Shown: positions 8,376 through 16,330 of the stretch, piece by piece | How the letters are laid out: every line of letters begins with the position of its first letter | Position numbering within the stretch: the stretch's first letter is position 1 | Source of the DNA: Nitrososphaerota archaeon | Lineage (GTDB): Archaea > Thermoproteota > Nitrososphaeria > Conexivisphaerales > Conexivisphaeraceae | DNA length: 64,000 nucleotides | Direction of reading: 5' to 3' | NCBI GenBank assembly: GCA_015522695.1 | Contig: WALT01000002.1 | Span: 62,001 to 126,000, forward strand | Notes under the pieces: generated by a model | What the model saw: the letters and a program-made list of their open reading frames with translations, nothing else | What the model was told of the DNA's origin: nothing | The model's database searches: none | Position numbers and translations under genes: made by a program

Positions 8376-9254
8376 TTGAGGATAGAGGCCGAATGCATAC
8401 CGTGCGTGCTCTCGGTGAGGGCCAAGGAGCTCGAAATGCTCGGCATCAGGGGGGAGAGGGCCACGATCATGCTCGCCGAGATCGCTAGGATGCTCGCCGA
8501 CTCCGTGTTCTCAGGGGTTTCCCTGGCCGTCGCCAGCACGAAATCATATAGGATGCTCAAGGAGACGGCGGCGATCAACGATCCATACAAGGAGATCAAG
8601 GCCAAGGCATCGAGGGAGGCCAAGGATGCTGTGGCGATGCTGAGATCCCTGCTCTCCGGGTTGGATGGCTATGATAGGTTCATGATGATGGCCAAGGCAG
8701 CCCTCCTCGGTAACTCCATGGACTTCGGGGTCGCCGACTACTTTCCACCGAACGCCGACGATCTCGTGGATGAGATCTTCGGGGTCGAGCTGGCGATCGA
8801 TGATACACATGAGGTATATGGGATGCTGACCGAGAGACCGAACAGGATCCTGTACCTGCTCGATAATGCAGGTGAGGCTGTCTTCGATGGACTGTTCGCC
8901 GGCGTACTCGGCGAGATCGGTTCGAGGGTGATCTGCGTTGCTAAGTCGAGGGGGGGCTTCCAGAACGATGTCACGATCGGCGACGCCATCGAGTCAGGAC
9001 TCGAGGACGTGTGCGAACTTCTGGAGTCGGGAACCGATGCATCAAGCATATTCTTGGACGAGATATCCGATGAGCTGAGGGAAGAACTCAGGAGGGCGGA
9101 CGTCGTGATCGCTAAGGGGATGGCCCACTACGAATATCTACAGGATGTGGAGCTCCCGGTGCCCATCGTCTACATGTTGAGGGCCAAGTGCAAGGTCATG
9201 GCATCATCGCTCGGGGTCGGCGTGGGCGATTACGTGTTCGTGCTCAAACGTTAG
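8376..9254 (+). CDS. DUF89 family metal-dependent phosphatase
   Basis: A 292-residue DUF89/ARMT1-like protein, a family of metal-dependent damage-control phosphatases acting on sugar or cofactor phosphates. It opens with the CxxC motif of the microbial subfamily (AECIPC), and carries the metal-site signatures LLDNAGEAVFDG near 160, the FQNDVTIGDA region and a late ADVVIAKGMAHYEYL. TTG 8376 is chosen because it places the CxxC at residue 7 and a TATA-like stretch (tatatcaat, 8342-8350) lies 26-30 bp upstream. It is divergent from the polymerase, with only 46 bp between start codons, and its 3' end overlaps the convergent HIT gene by 11 bp. Confidence 0.82.
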   Translation: MRIEAECIPCVLSVRAKELEMLGIRGERATIMLAEIARMLADSVFSGVSLAVASTKSYRMLKETAAINDPYKEIKAKASREAKDAVAMLRSLLSGLDGYDRFMMMAKAALLGNSMDFGVADYFPPNADDLVDEIFGVELAIDDTHEVYGMLTERPNRILYLLDNAGEAVFDGLFAGVLGEIGSRVICVAKSRGGFQNDVTIGDAIESGLEDVCELLESGTDASSIFLDEISDELREELRRADVVIAKGMAHYEYLQDVELPVPIVYMLRAKCKVMASSLGVGVGDYVFVLKR

Positions 9255-9666
9255 ATCTTATCCTCTCCGCAATCTCCTTCAACGTTTCAGGATCGGATAT
9301 CGGCTTATGCTTGAACATCGAGTGTATGGTCCCGGCTCCATCCTCATACCTCCTCGGCACTATGTGCACATGTAGATGGGGGACGACCTGTCCAGCAGCC
9401 CCTCCATTGTTCACCCCTATCGTGGTGGAGTCCACGCCGAGGGCCTTCATCACGGCCCCATTGACCTTCAACACGGCCCTGGACAGCGCACACGCATCCT
9501 CTTCGGTCAGGTCCTCGAAGGCCCGTAGATGTCTCTTGGGCACGACGAGTACATGGCCCTCAGCCAGCGGATGGACGTCCAGGAAGGCCATCGTCCGTTC
9601 ATCCTCGTACACGATGTATGCGTTCAACTCACCCTTTATGATCCTGCAGAACAAGCACTCGCTCAT
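9244..9666 (-). CDS. HIT family nucleotide hydrolase
   Basis: A 140-residue histidine-triad protein; the motif HLHVHIVPRR near residue 97-106 carries the catalytic histidine. An N-terminal CLFCRI supplies two cysteines of the zinc site common in HINT/Fhit-like members. Family members hydrolyse AMP-linked nucleotides or dinucleoside polyphosphates; the substrate here is unknown. It ends by overlapping DUF89 by 11 bp (convergent). A candidate C/D box sRNA lies about 90 bp beyond its start on the opposite strand. Confidence 0.88.
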   Translation of the reverse strand: MSECLFCRIIKGELNAYIVYEDERTMAFLDVHPLAEGHVLVVPKRHLRAFEDLTEEDACALSRAVLKVNGAVMKALGVDSTTIGVNNGGAAGQVVPHLHVHIVPRRYEDGAGTIHSMFKHKPISDPETLKEIAERIRSNV

Positions 9667-9755
9667 CCTGGGCTAAACCGTGGGATCAGCCAGGGAAGAA
9701 CTTTTCGCCACGACTTCTGGGGGAAGCCTATTATCGAGGTCATGCCGAGCGATCC

Positions 9756-9816
9756 GGGGCGATGAGGTGAGCTGGTATTACAGAATCGATGTTGAAAGAC
9801 ACCAGATCTGAGCCCC
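9756..9816 (+). ncRNA. candidate C/D box sRNA
   Basis: A 61-nt intergenic element bounded by a 5-bp terminal stem (ggggc 9756-9760 with gcccc 9812-9816). Inside are a C-box-like GCGATGA (9759-9765), an internal CAGA (D'-like, 9781-9784), a cGATGT (C'-like, 9787-9792) and a terminal CTGA D box (9808-9811). The two spacers are about 13-15 nt, the size of methylation guides. This is the layout of archaeal box C/D sRNAs that direct 2'-O-methylation with fibrillarin. Boxes C, C' and D' deviate by one or more bases, so this is a candidate. Confidence 0.45.
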
Positions 9817-9819
9817 ACG

Positions 9820-10971
9820 TCACTTGGACAGGATGGCTATCGTCTCCACGTGGCTCGTATGGGGGAACTGATCTATCATCACGAGCCTCTCGAGCCTGTA
9901 GCCCTTCAACTTCTTTATATCTCCAGCTTGCTTCATGGGACTACATGATGCGTAGATTATCCTACGGGGCTGTGAGGATTCTATGAGCCTAAGGGCCCTC
10001 GGGTGGACTCCAGCCCTCGGTGGATCCAGGATCATCGTATCGGCGTCCAACCTCCCCATCGACTCCACCCTCGCCGTGTAGAATGTCGGGGAGGACCCGT
10101 TCACCCTGGCGTTCTCCCTGGCGAGCTCGACGGACTCGGGATCGGACTCTATCCCATACGCATCCTCTACGATGTCCGCCAGCGGTACTGTGAAGGTACC
10201 TATACCGGAGTAGAGATCGTAGACGTTCTTGGAGCCCCTGGACTCCTCGAGCACTATCCGGAGCATGATCTCCGCCGTGTACGAGTTCGTCTGGAAGAAG
10301 CTGTTGAGCTTCATCCTGAACCTGTATCCCAGAAGCCTCTCCTCTATCGTGTCCTTGCCAGCGATCGTCATCGTCGATTTCGCCCTTGAGGAGTCGAACA
10401 TATCGGGGTTGACCCCATTGATATATGAACTCACGATGGATTCGACTTCGCCGGCGAATTCCCTCAACCCCTCATGTGCAGGCCTCGACGTTATGACGGC
10501 CACCATCCTCTCCCCGGTGAACTTCCCCTCCCTGATCACGAGGTATCTGACGAGACCTTCATGTCTCTTCGTGTCGTAGCCCTTGAGCCCTCTACGCCGG
10601 ATGTAGTCCCTGAATGCGTTCCTTATGGTATTGGACTCGGGCGACTGGAGGAGACATTCCATTATATCGACGAATGCCCACCATCTTCCCCTTCGTCTCA
10701 GCCCTACCTCGAGCTCAGGGCCCACGACGTAGTCCATCCTATTCCTGTAGAACGATATCCTCGGGGACGGTATGATCTCATCCGGCTCCCTCCCGAAGAG
10801 CCTCGAGACCTCCATCCCCTTCAACTCGACCTGTCTTCCATAAGGTATGTGCTGGAGGTTACAACCCCCACAGATGCCATAATGTGGACATTTGAGGACC
10901 TCCTGCATGACGGTTTGGGCGCTGACGGCGTCTCTTAAGTGTTCTTGGACACGAGCCATATTTGGCACCAT
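9820..10971 (-). CDS. RumA/TrmA-type RNA (uracil-5-)-methyltransferase
   Basis: A 383-residue SAM-dependent RNA m5U methyltransferase. An N-terminal Fe-S cluster motif KCPHYGICGGC (residues 28-38) is followed later by an additional Cys (MECLL), as in RumA-type enzymes. The SAM-binding segment VYDLYSGIGTFTVPLAD lies near 262 and the catalytic cysteine in YASCSPMKQAGD near 347. Archaeal members of this clade make m5U54 in tRNA (characterised in Pyrococcus), so a tRNA target is plausible; rRNA cannot be excluded. The start is uncertain: Met 1, Met 5 or Met 22 (just before the Fe-S motif) could serve. Confidence 0.85.
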   Translation of the reverse strand: MVPNMARVQEHLRDAVSAQTVMQEVLKCPHYGICGGCNLQHIPYGRQVELKGMEVSRLFGREPDEIIPSPRISFYRNRMDYVVGPELEVGLRRRGRWWAFVDIMECLLQSPESNTIRNAFRDYIRRRGLKGYDTKRHEGLVRYLVIREGKFTGERMVAVITSRPAHEGLREFAGEVESIVSSYINGVNPDMFDSSRAKSTMTIAGKDTIEERLLGYRFRMKLNSFFQTNSYTAEIMLRIVLEESRGSKNVYDLYSGIGTFTVPLADIVEDAYGIESDPESVELARENARVNGSSPTFYTARVESMGRLDADTMILDPPRAGVHPRALRLIESSQPRRIIYASCSPMKQAGDIKKLKGYRLERLVMIDQFPHTSHVETIAILSK

Positions 10972-11028
10972 TGGCTACCCATCTAAGATGAATGGAGGAG
11001 TTCAGGTATTGTTTTATCATCTCGTGGG

Positions 11029-12180
11029 ATGATGGAGAGCGTGCTGGTCGAAGCCAAGCTCATCCAGGTTTCTCCGGAGCTATCCAGGGTGAGCGCTGCG
11101 GCCATGCGCAGCTGTTACAGCAGTTGGCCAGCACATGTGCTCTTCCTGGATCATGAATCCTTCCCGGAAAGCGAGGTCGAGAGGATGCTGAAGAAGGCGG
11201 TCGAGCTGGGGCACTTGGACGTGTTAGAACACGGATTCGCGACATGGCTCGTGAAGGGGAGGGTCGAATACATATCGGAGGCGCTCGTTGAACACAGGTT
11301 CTTGAACGTATCCAAGATCTCGGAGCGTAGATGGCTGGTGACGACCACCGTCAGAAGCCTCCTGGAGTACAGGAGGCGGGGATATCGGATGCCCCTGATG
11401 GATGCGTTGGCTGAGAGCTTGCCGAGGCTGGCACCGTGGTTCTGGGAGAAGAAGGAGTTGAGGCCCATCAAGCAGAAGCCGAAGGAGGGCTATCCTGAGG
11501 GTCCAGAGGTGTGGCTCCTCAGCTATACCGATTTCGATGGACTAGCGGCGAAGGTCGGGCTCGAGCAGGACGGGCTGGCGTTACATGGGGGCTTCACGTT
11601 CTCCGTGAGCGGGGTCAGCAGGGCCTTCACCCATCAGCTCGTGAGACATAGGTTCGCCGCCTATAGCCAACAGAGCCAGAGACATGTGAGGGTGGCACGT
11701 GGGACGGCATGGTATGGCGTGCCTCCCTGGCTTCCCCAAGACGTCGAGGGGGATTACCATGGGTTCATGACGCATGTGGCCTCATTCTATTCCGAACTCA
11801 TCGAGAAGGGAGCGAGGAAGGAGGATGCACGCTTCGTCCTCCCCAATGCGGCCCTGACCCACATAACGATGACGGCCAACGCATGGGAGTATGCGAGGAT
11901 GTTCTCGCTCAGGGTCGATCCAGCCGCCCAGTGGGAGATAAGGGACGTGACGTGGGCCATGCTCGCGCTTTCCATGCTCGTAGCGCCCAGTTTGTTCAGG
12001 AGGTTGGATGAGCCGGTATGGAACATCGAGGACGTGAGGCGCAAATTGAAGCTCGTGAAGGATGTCGTCGAGGAGAAGCGCAGGCATTTCAACTCGCTGG
12101 GGCCGGGGGAGAAGATCGAGATCCCGATTCCGAAGGACGTGCAAGAACATGAAGTCAGGGCCTATGCGATAAAATACTAG
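11029..12180 (+). CDS. thyX: flavin-dependent thymidylate synthase ThyX, enlarged
   Basis: Makes dTMP from dUMP using FAD, NADPH and methylene-tetrahydrofolate. The C-terminal half carries the diagnostic RHRX7S motif (RHRFAAYSQQS, residues 206-216) and the terminal NAWEYARMFSLR...AQWEIRD region. At 383 residues it is much longer than the usual 220-300. The extra length comes from an N-terminal stretch that repeats the pattern in degenerate form: GHLDVLEHGF, then LVEHRF at 87-92 aligning with LVRHRF, with the active-site Arg/Ser pattern lost. So it looks like an internal duplication with one dead half. A dUTPase family gene lies 2 kb downstream. Confidence 0.87.
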   Translation: MMESVLVEAKLIQVSPELSRVSAAAMRSCYSSWPAHVLFLDHESFPESEVERMLKKAVELGHLDVLEHGFATWLVKGRVEYISEALVEHRFLNVSKISERRWLVTTTVRSLLEYRRRGYRMPLMDALAESLPRLAPWFWEKKELRPIKQKPKEGYPEGPEVWLLSYTDFDGLAAKVGLEQDGLALHGGFTFSVSGVSRAFTHQLVRHRFAAYSQQSQRHVRVARGTAWYGVPPWLPQDVEGDYHGFMTHVASFYSELIEKGARKEDARFVLPNAALTHITMTANAWEYARMFSLRVDPAAQWEIRDVTWAMLALSMLVAPSLFRRLDEPVWNIEDVRRKLKLVKDVVEEKRRHFNSLGPGEKIEIPIPKDVQEHEVRAYAIKY

Positions 12181-12370
12181 GGAACCTGAGCTCGACGGGT
12201 ATTCGGATGTCCATCCGGTCCAGCTGCGGTCATATCGAGTGATATCCGAGGTCGTCTACGATCGGGTCCAAGTCCATGCTGCAATCGGTAGGATCATCAT
12301 CTACATCGAATCCGAACTGATCTCGGACACGGTTCTCTCAGTATCCTCACACGGGCTGGATCGGGCGGGC

Positions 12371-12380
12371 AGTTTAAATC
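12371..12380 (+). promoter_or_regulatory. TATA-like box of the DUF763 gene
   Basis: The box agtttaaatc is centred about 27 bp before GTG 12403, supporting a leaderless start there. The rest of the 222-bp spacer (12181-12402) contains a short near-palindrome, cggatgtccatccg, and nothing else I recognise. Confidence 0.45.
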
Positions 12381-12402
12381 GAACGCCGTCGTCCATGGTC
12401 AT

Positions 12403-13485
12403 GTGGAGCTTCGGGGAACGGTCTACCTACCGCTTCATGGAGGCAGGGTGCCCAGGTGGCTGTACTCCAGGATGGTTAGGTTAGGCTCTGACGTGGTCAA
12501 GCTCGTGGTCGAGGAATGGAACGAAAGGGGGCTCCTCGAGAGGCTCGCCGATCCGCTGTGGTTCCAAGCCCTCGGTTGTCTTCTCGGCTTCGACTGGAAC
12601 AGCTCGGGGCTCACGACCGTTACGAGCGCAGCGCTCAGGGATTCGCTCAAGGAGGCAAGTGTCGGCGTGCTCGCCGCTGGAGGGAAGGGCTCTGCATCGA
12701 GAACTCCAGGTGAGATATTGGCGGCAGCTGATCGATTGGGCATCTCCAGCGTGAGGACAGGTGAGATAATGAAGGCCAGCAGGTTGGCTGCAAAGGTCGA
12801 CTCGGCGACTGTGCAGGATGGCTATAGCCTCTACCATCACGTCGTGTTCCTCAGTGAGGATGGTGGATGGGCGATAGTACAACAAGGAATGTCGCCGGAG
12901 GACTTCATGGCTAGGAGATATCATTGGTTCAGTGGATCTGTCTCCAGCTTCGTCAGGGAGCCGCATAAAGGGATCATCGGCAGGACTACCGGAAGACCTG
13001 TGCTCAACATGGTCGCAATAGAATCGGAAGGCGCCAGGAGGATGAGCATCGACGCCGTGGGCGACAGGGGGATATTGAGGGCCTTGGCCAGGACGAGGAC
13101 TGCGTCGCTCGAGGAACTGCTGTGGAGGGACAGGAAGGCGTACGTGTTCCCGCTGGATTCCCGGGTGGACTGGAGGACCCTTGAGAGGTTATACGAGGTT
13201 AGGCCCAGAAGCTACGAGGAGCTCCTGATGATAAAGGGGGTTGGGTCCAAGGTCGTGAGGGCGCTGGCGTTGGTCGCGGATCTCGTATATGGGGAGAAGC
13301 CGAGCTGGAGGGATCCTGTCAGGTTCAGCTTCGCGCATGGTGGTAAGGATGGAGTGCCATTCCCGGTGGACAGGAGGCTGTACGATAAGACCATCAGGGA
13401 GCTGGAAGGGATCGTGGAGGCCATGGGATCCAGTGAGAGGAAAGCGATGCTGGCCAGGCTGAGAGGGCTCGTACCTCAACGTTGA
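12403..13485 (+). CDS. DUF763 family protein
   Basis: A 360-residue member of the DUF763 family, conserved in archaea and some thermophilic bacteria, without a proven function. It starts with the family's GTVYLPLHGGRVPRWLY segment, has YSLYHHVVFLSEDGGWAIVQQGM near residue 142 and YHWFSG near 172. It contains a helix-hairpin-helix-like region (EELLMIKGVGSKVVRALALVA, roughly 274-295), hinting at DNA contact; this is inference. The GTG start lies 27 bp from a TATA-like box. The region downstream is non-coding for 459 bp. Confidence 0.8.
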   Translation: MELRGTVYLPLHGGRVPRWLYSRMVRLGSDVVKLVVEEWNERGLLERLADPLWFQALGCLLGFDWNSSGLTTVTSAALRDSLKEASVGVLAAGGKGSASRTPGEILAAADRLGISSVRTGEIMKASRLAAKVDSATVQDGYSLYHHVVFLSEDGGWAIVQQGMSPEDFMARRYHWFSGSVSSFVREPHKGIIGRTTGRPVLNMVAIESEGARRMSIDAVGDRGILRALARTRTASLEELLWRDRKAYVFPLDSRVDWRTLERLYEVRPRSYEELLMIKGVGSKVVRALALVADLVYGEKPSWRDPVRFSFAHGGKDGVPFPVDRRLYDKTIRELEGIVEAMGSSERKAMLARLRGLVPQR

Positions 13486-13556
13486 CGCTCTCCACGGCTG
13501 AGGTCTGGGGATTCCCGGTTCATCGTGGTTTGACCTTCCACTCAATCCATCCCATC

Positions 13557-13710
13557 GAGTTCCGGCTTCATCAAGTCTATCCAGCCCCTACCTGCTGGAT
13601 ATATCCAGCAGGCCAGCCTCCTCACCCATCTCTGTCTGGAGCCTTTATCCGCTCCCGATACAGATACAGATATCCGGGCGACCCGCCCGAGGGGATGATA
13701 AAAATAATAA
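13557..13710 (+). repeat. dispersed intergenic repeat, copy 2 (right part)
   Basis: About 150 bp resembling the right two thirds of the element at 60373-60623. Shared blocks in order: gttcc-ggct and gtcaagtc-like stretch followed by ccagccc, the palindrome ctggatatatccag, tctggagcct-atccg, alternating pyrimidine-purine gatacagatacagatat, cgggcgacccgcccg (a 6-bp hairpin with acc loop), then ggggatga and a run ending ataataa. The orientation is the same. No ORF crosses it convincingly, so it is a non-coding element or the remnant of one. Confidence 0.6.
13591..13612. repeat. 22-bp perfect palindrome inside the repeat
   Basis: A perfect inverted repeat centred on gatatatc (half site cctgctggata). 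The equivalent place in the 60-kb copy keeps ctggatatatcca but has lost the outer arms. It could be a protein-binding site or the tip of an RNA/DNA hairpin. Confidence 0.6.
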
Positions 13711-13788
13711 ATCGTTGGATCGGTGACCATGGACAACCCTGCTGTAATGGCTGTATGATCTCCCCGATTACAATCGAATACCGCCTTG

Positions 13789-13890
13789 TGAAACTTTATA
13801 CAATGAAGGAAGCGTCGCTTCAGTCCCCATGTTGGAAGGGCACAGATCGTGAACCCCTCGATTCGATTGGAAGATCTGTGGATGGGGTTC
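13789..13890 (+). ncRNA. candidate structured RNA with pseudoknot/alternative pairing
   Basis: In the 459-bp non-coding spacer (13486-13944) a TATA-like aactttatac (13791-13800) is followed about 26 bp on by a foldable stretch. cacagatc (13841-13848) pairs perfectly with gatctgtg (13873-13880), and gaacccc (13851-13857) pairs perfectly with ggggttc (13884-13890). The order a-b-a'-b' is an H-type pseudoknot with loops of 2, 15 and 3 nt. Alternatively ccccat (13825-13830) can pair with atgggg (13882-13887), which excludes the second stem. No known RNA family is recognised; function unknown. Confidence 0.35.
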
Positions 13891-13944
13891 GACCCGACGG
13901 GATCTGCAGTTGTGCTCAGGTTCAGTTATCTATCTCCATCAGAA

Positions 13945-14430
13945 TCAGAACCCCGGCATCAACACCGTGGAGTTCTGGTATTTGCCGCTGTACGGCCTCT
14001 TGGCCGGATACGATTCGAGGAGTATCAGGTGCCATAACCTCTCACCCTTCTTGACGTGAATCGGATGAGGGGCGCCCCTGACCGCTAGCGTGAGCCTCCC
14101 CTTATAACCTGCATCCACCACCGTGGGTGGTATCAACAGACCTCGCCTGGCATAAGTGCTCCTGAGGTTAACGATGCCCACGATGTCGTTCGGCATCTCC
14201 ATGTACTCCTCGGTGAGTATCAAGATGTGGAAGTTCGGGGGGATCACGAGCTCGTCCTCGATCCGTATGCTCGTGGACCTCGGCTCCTGTGCCTCCATCA
14301 TCATCATGGCCTCGTCGCCTATCGAGAGGTCTACCCCATTAGGCGTTATGCTATCCGGCTTCAGTGGCCTGATGATGAGCCTTCCCTCATCCACGAGCTT
14401 CTCGATCATGGAATCCGACAGTATCATCAC
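13945..14430 (-). CDS. dUTPase / dCTP deaminase superfamily protein
   Basis: A 161-residue trimeric dUTPase-fold protein. Visible: SDSMIEKLVDEGRL N-terminus of archaeal dCTP deaminases, SITPNGVDLSIG (24-39 region), RSTYARRGL and VDAGYKGRLTL, and a glycine-rich C-terminal arm (GKYQNST). Dcd enzymes need a Glu right after the VD-GY strand (LE in Escherichia coli); here the position reads LTLAVRG, so that Glu appears to be Ala while the dUTPase Asp is kept. I infer a dUTP pyrophosphatase, supplying dUMP to ThyX, rather than a deaminase. The starts ATG 14430 and 14427 are equivalent. Confidence 0.75.
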   Translation of the reverse strand: MMILSDSMIEKLVDEGRLIIRPLKPDSITPNGVDLSIGDEAMMMMEAQEPRSTSIRIEDELVIPPNFHILILTEEYMEMPNDIVGIVNLRSTYARRGLLIPPTVVDAGYKGRLTLAVRGAPHPIHVKKGERLWHLILLESYPAKRPYSGKYQNSTVLMPGF

Positions 14431-14480
14431 GAGGGATGAACGTGAGGACCTCTATCGATGTATAGGTATCCACACCTAGA

Positions 14481-15464
14481 CTACATTGTCGAGGGCGATA
14501 GCCTTGTCAGCTTGGCCTCTGTCTCCTTCATAAGGCCGGATATGCTATCCGCCTCCGCCATGATCAGGTTCCCGAGGTTGGTGGAGGAGATCATGCTCCT
14601 GGCGGCGGAGGGAGGGCGAGGTGCTACGGCGAGCAACACCCTCACACCCATCCCCATGAGGTCGAAGTACTTCGTCACGAGCCTTAACAGGCTCTGGAGG
14701 AGCCTCTCCTGGTCCTCACAGATGAGCACGTCGATCCCTAGGCTCACCTGTTCGGCATGGATCATTATATCGAACTCATGTGTTACACCCGATATCCCCT
14801 TTATCGAGCCCAAGGGCTCGAGGCTGAATCCCATCGAGGATAATCTGGATTCCACCGTGGAATAGAGGTCCAAGATGGGTCTGATCTCCTCCCTGAGCTC
14901 CGGATTTATCTCATATCTGATCCTGTCCACTATCTCCAGCTGCTCGAGGGGCACAGCCGAACGCCGCTCCGGGTCGTAGATGGCGACCTCCGGTTTATGG
15001 AAGGTTTGACCACACCTCCTGCACCTGAACCATATCCCTATCCTGCGTATGCTCGTCTTCGTGGCTGGCCTTCCACAACGGGGACAGTAGAGCCTATTAC
15101 CTCGGACGGTGAACTCCGAAAGCCTGCCTATGAAGCCGCAGTCACGGTGCTCCAGCATCTCCTCCCTCGTGATGCTCGATGACTTGCAATATGGACATAC
15201 GAGTTCCACCATGAACATGCTCCTCCCGGTCGCTGGATCCTTGACTATGCTCCCGGAGCTGGACCTGACGAGGATGCCGGCCTTCTCCATGCCCTCGGCG
15301 AGGGCCTGATCCTTCGAACCCAGTAAGGTCGATGTGGAAACGTCGAACTCGGCATCACCCTTCGAGAGCATCCCGTATAGCATCCTGCGGACCTCAGGCC
15401 TCCTATAAAGATCGAGCCTTTCCTCGATACCGTGTCTTGCCTCCAGTCCCCTCCTTACCTCCAT
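14481..15464 (-). CDS. zinc-ribbon protein linked to the pilus operon (TackOD1-like)
   Basis: A 327-residue protein of unknown function. The middle holds metal-binding pairs: CPYC (90-93), a lone HRDC, CPRCG (127-131) and CRRCG (147-151), so at least one treble zinc ribbon. The C-terminal part (from about 205) has an alpha/beta pattern with THEFDIMIH and SLGIDVLICED, similar in shape to restriction-endonuclease-like or output domains. The arrangement recalls the TackOD1 domain reported beside archaeal pilus genes; this assignment is tentative. It is last in the operon, 2 bp after the second T2SF gene, so a regulatory or assembly role in pilus expression is inferred. Confidence 0.55.
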   Translation of the reverse strand: MEVRRGLEARHGIEERLDLYRRPEVRRMLYGMLSKGDAEFDVSTSTLLGSKDQALAEGMEKAGILVRSSSGSIVKDPATGRSMFMVELVCPYCKSSSITREEMLEHRDCGFIGRLSEFTVRGNRLYCPRCGRPATKTSIRRIGIWFRCRRCGQTFHKPEVAIYDPERRSAVPLEQLEIVDRIRYEINPELREEIRPILDLYSTVESRLSSMGFSLEPLGSIKGISGVTHEFDIMIHAEQVSLGIDVLICEDQERLLQSLLRLVTKYFDLMGMGVRVLLAVAPRPPSAARSMISSTNLGNLIMAEADSISGLMKETEAKLTRLSPSTM

Positions 15465-15466
15465 CC

Positions 15467-16330
15467 CTACATTCCGCCCGCGAAGAACATGATGTATAAT
15501 AAGCCTATGCCGGCCAGGACGAGCACGTGTTTCACGCCAGAACCCACGCTACCGGTGGTCAGCTTGCCTATGGCGAGGCCTCCGAGTACGACCTCGGCCA
15601 GATACATGTGGAAGAAGAGCCTGCGCGTCATATCGACGTTTATAGGGACCACGCCCATCGGTGCCGTTCCAGCCCTGACGACGCCGGCGAGGAAGGTCGA
15701 TACTATGACGTCTGAGATGTACAGGAACACTATCAAAGCCAAATAGATGACGAATATCTGTATCCTCGTCGTGGAGTACATCTCCTTTTTGAGCGCCATG
15801 GTCTCCCTCACGTATCCCCTCAGACTTCTGACGGCCGATCTGATATCCCCTCCTCCTTCCTCGGCGTCCAGCAAGAGCTTCAGTGAAAGGCTTGCCCCTG
15901 AGTGTGGTATCCTAGCGTCGATGATCCCCTTGACGGTATCATAGGGATATCCCCAGCTCAATAGGGCCACAATCCCTGCTATCTCCCTGCCCAGCACTCC
16001 ATAGGCCTTCCCGGCCACATGCCTCAGGGCCATCACGGGGGATAGACCGCCCTCCACCATGCCCTCCACATCGGCTAGGAGTCTGGGAAGGTTGCTCTCT
16101 ATACTCCTGATCCAAAAAGACCTCAGCGCGTCGAGCACGGTGTAGGGGATCGCGGCCACGATTATCGCGATCACCACGTAGTCCTGCCAACTTTTGAGTC
16201 CAGGTATTGGACTCGGAACCCTCTCGACCTCTATGGCCAGGTATGAGATCAAGAGGACAACGACCGCTCCAGCGAAGCCGGCGGCGATGGACTTCACCGT
16301 CGTGGATCTGTCGAACGTATCTACCACCAC
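15467..16330 (-). CDS. type IV pilus membrane platform protein (T2SF/TadC-like)
   Basis: A 287-residue integral membrane protein of the type II secretion F family, with two N-terminal helices (SIAAGFAGAVVVLLISYLA and the YVVIAIIVAA segment), the cytoplasmic T2SF domain (LPRLLADVEGMVEGGLSPVMAL around 98-120), and three or four C-terminal helices. It forms half of the inner-membrane platform on which the pilus ATPase acts. Overlaps the preceding T2SF gene by 10 bp, so the two platform proteins are probably made in equal amounts. Comparable to TadC of tad systems or the single UpsF/FlaJ of others. Confidence 0.8.
   Translation of the reverse strand: MVVDTFDRSTTVKSIAAGFAGAVVVLLISYLAIEVERVPSPIPGLKSWQDYVVIAIIVAAIPYTVLDALRSFWIRSIESNLPRLLADVEGMVEGGLSPVMALRHVAGKAYGVLGREIAGIVALLSWGYPYDTVKGIIDARIPHSGASLSLKLLLDAEEGGGDIRSAVRSLRGYVRETMALKKEMYSTTRIQIFVIYLALIVFLYISDVIVSTFLAGVVRAGTAPMGVVPINVDMTRRLFFHMYLAEVVLGGLAIGKLTTGSVGSGVKHVLVLAGIGLLYIMFFAGGM

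Noticed and set aside
13884-13900. ggttcgaccc resembling a tRNA T-arm
   Set aside because: The flanking bases do not form a T-stem, and no acceptor, D or anticodon arms fit around it on either strand.
13482-14054. 190-codon plus-strand ORF
   Set aside because: Runs through the repeat, the structured element and the end of the dUTPase family gene; composition is not protein-like.
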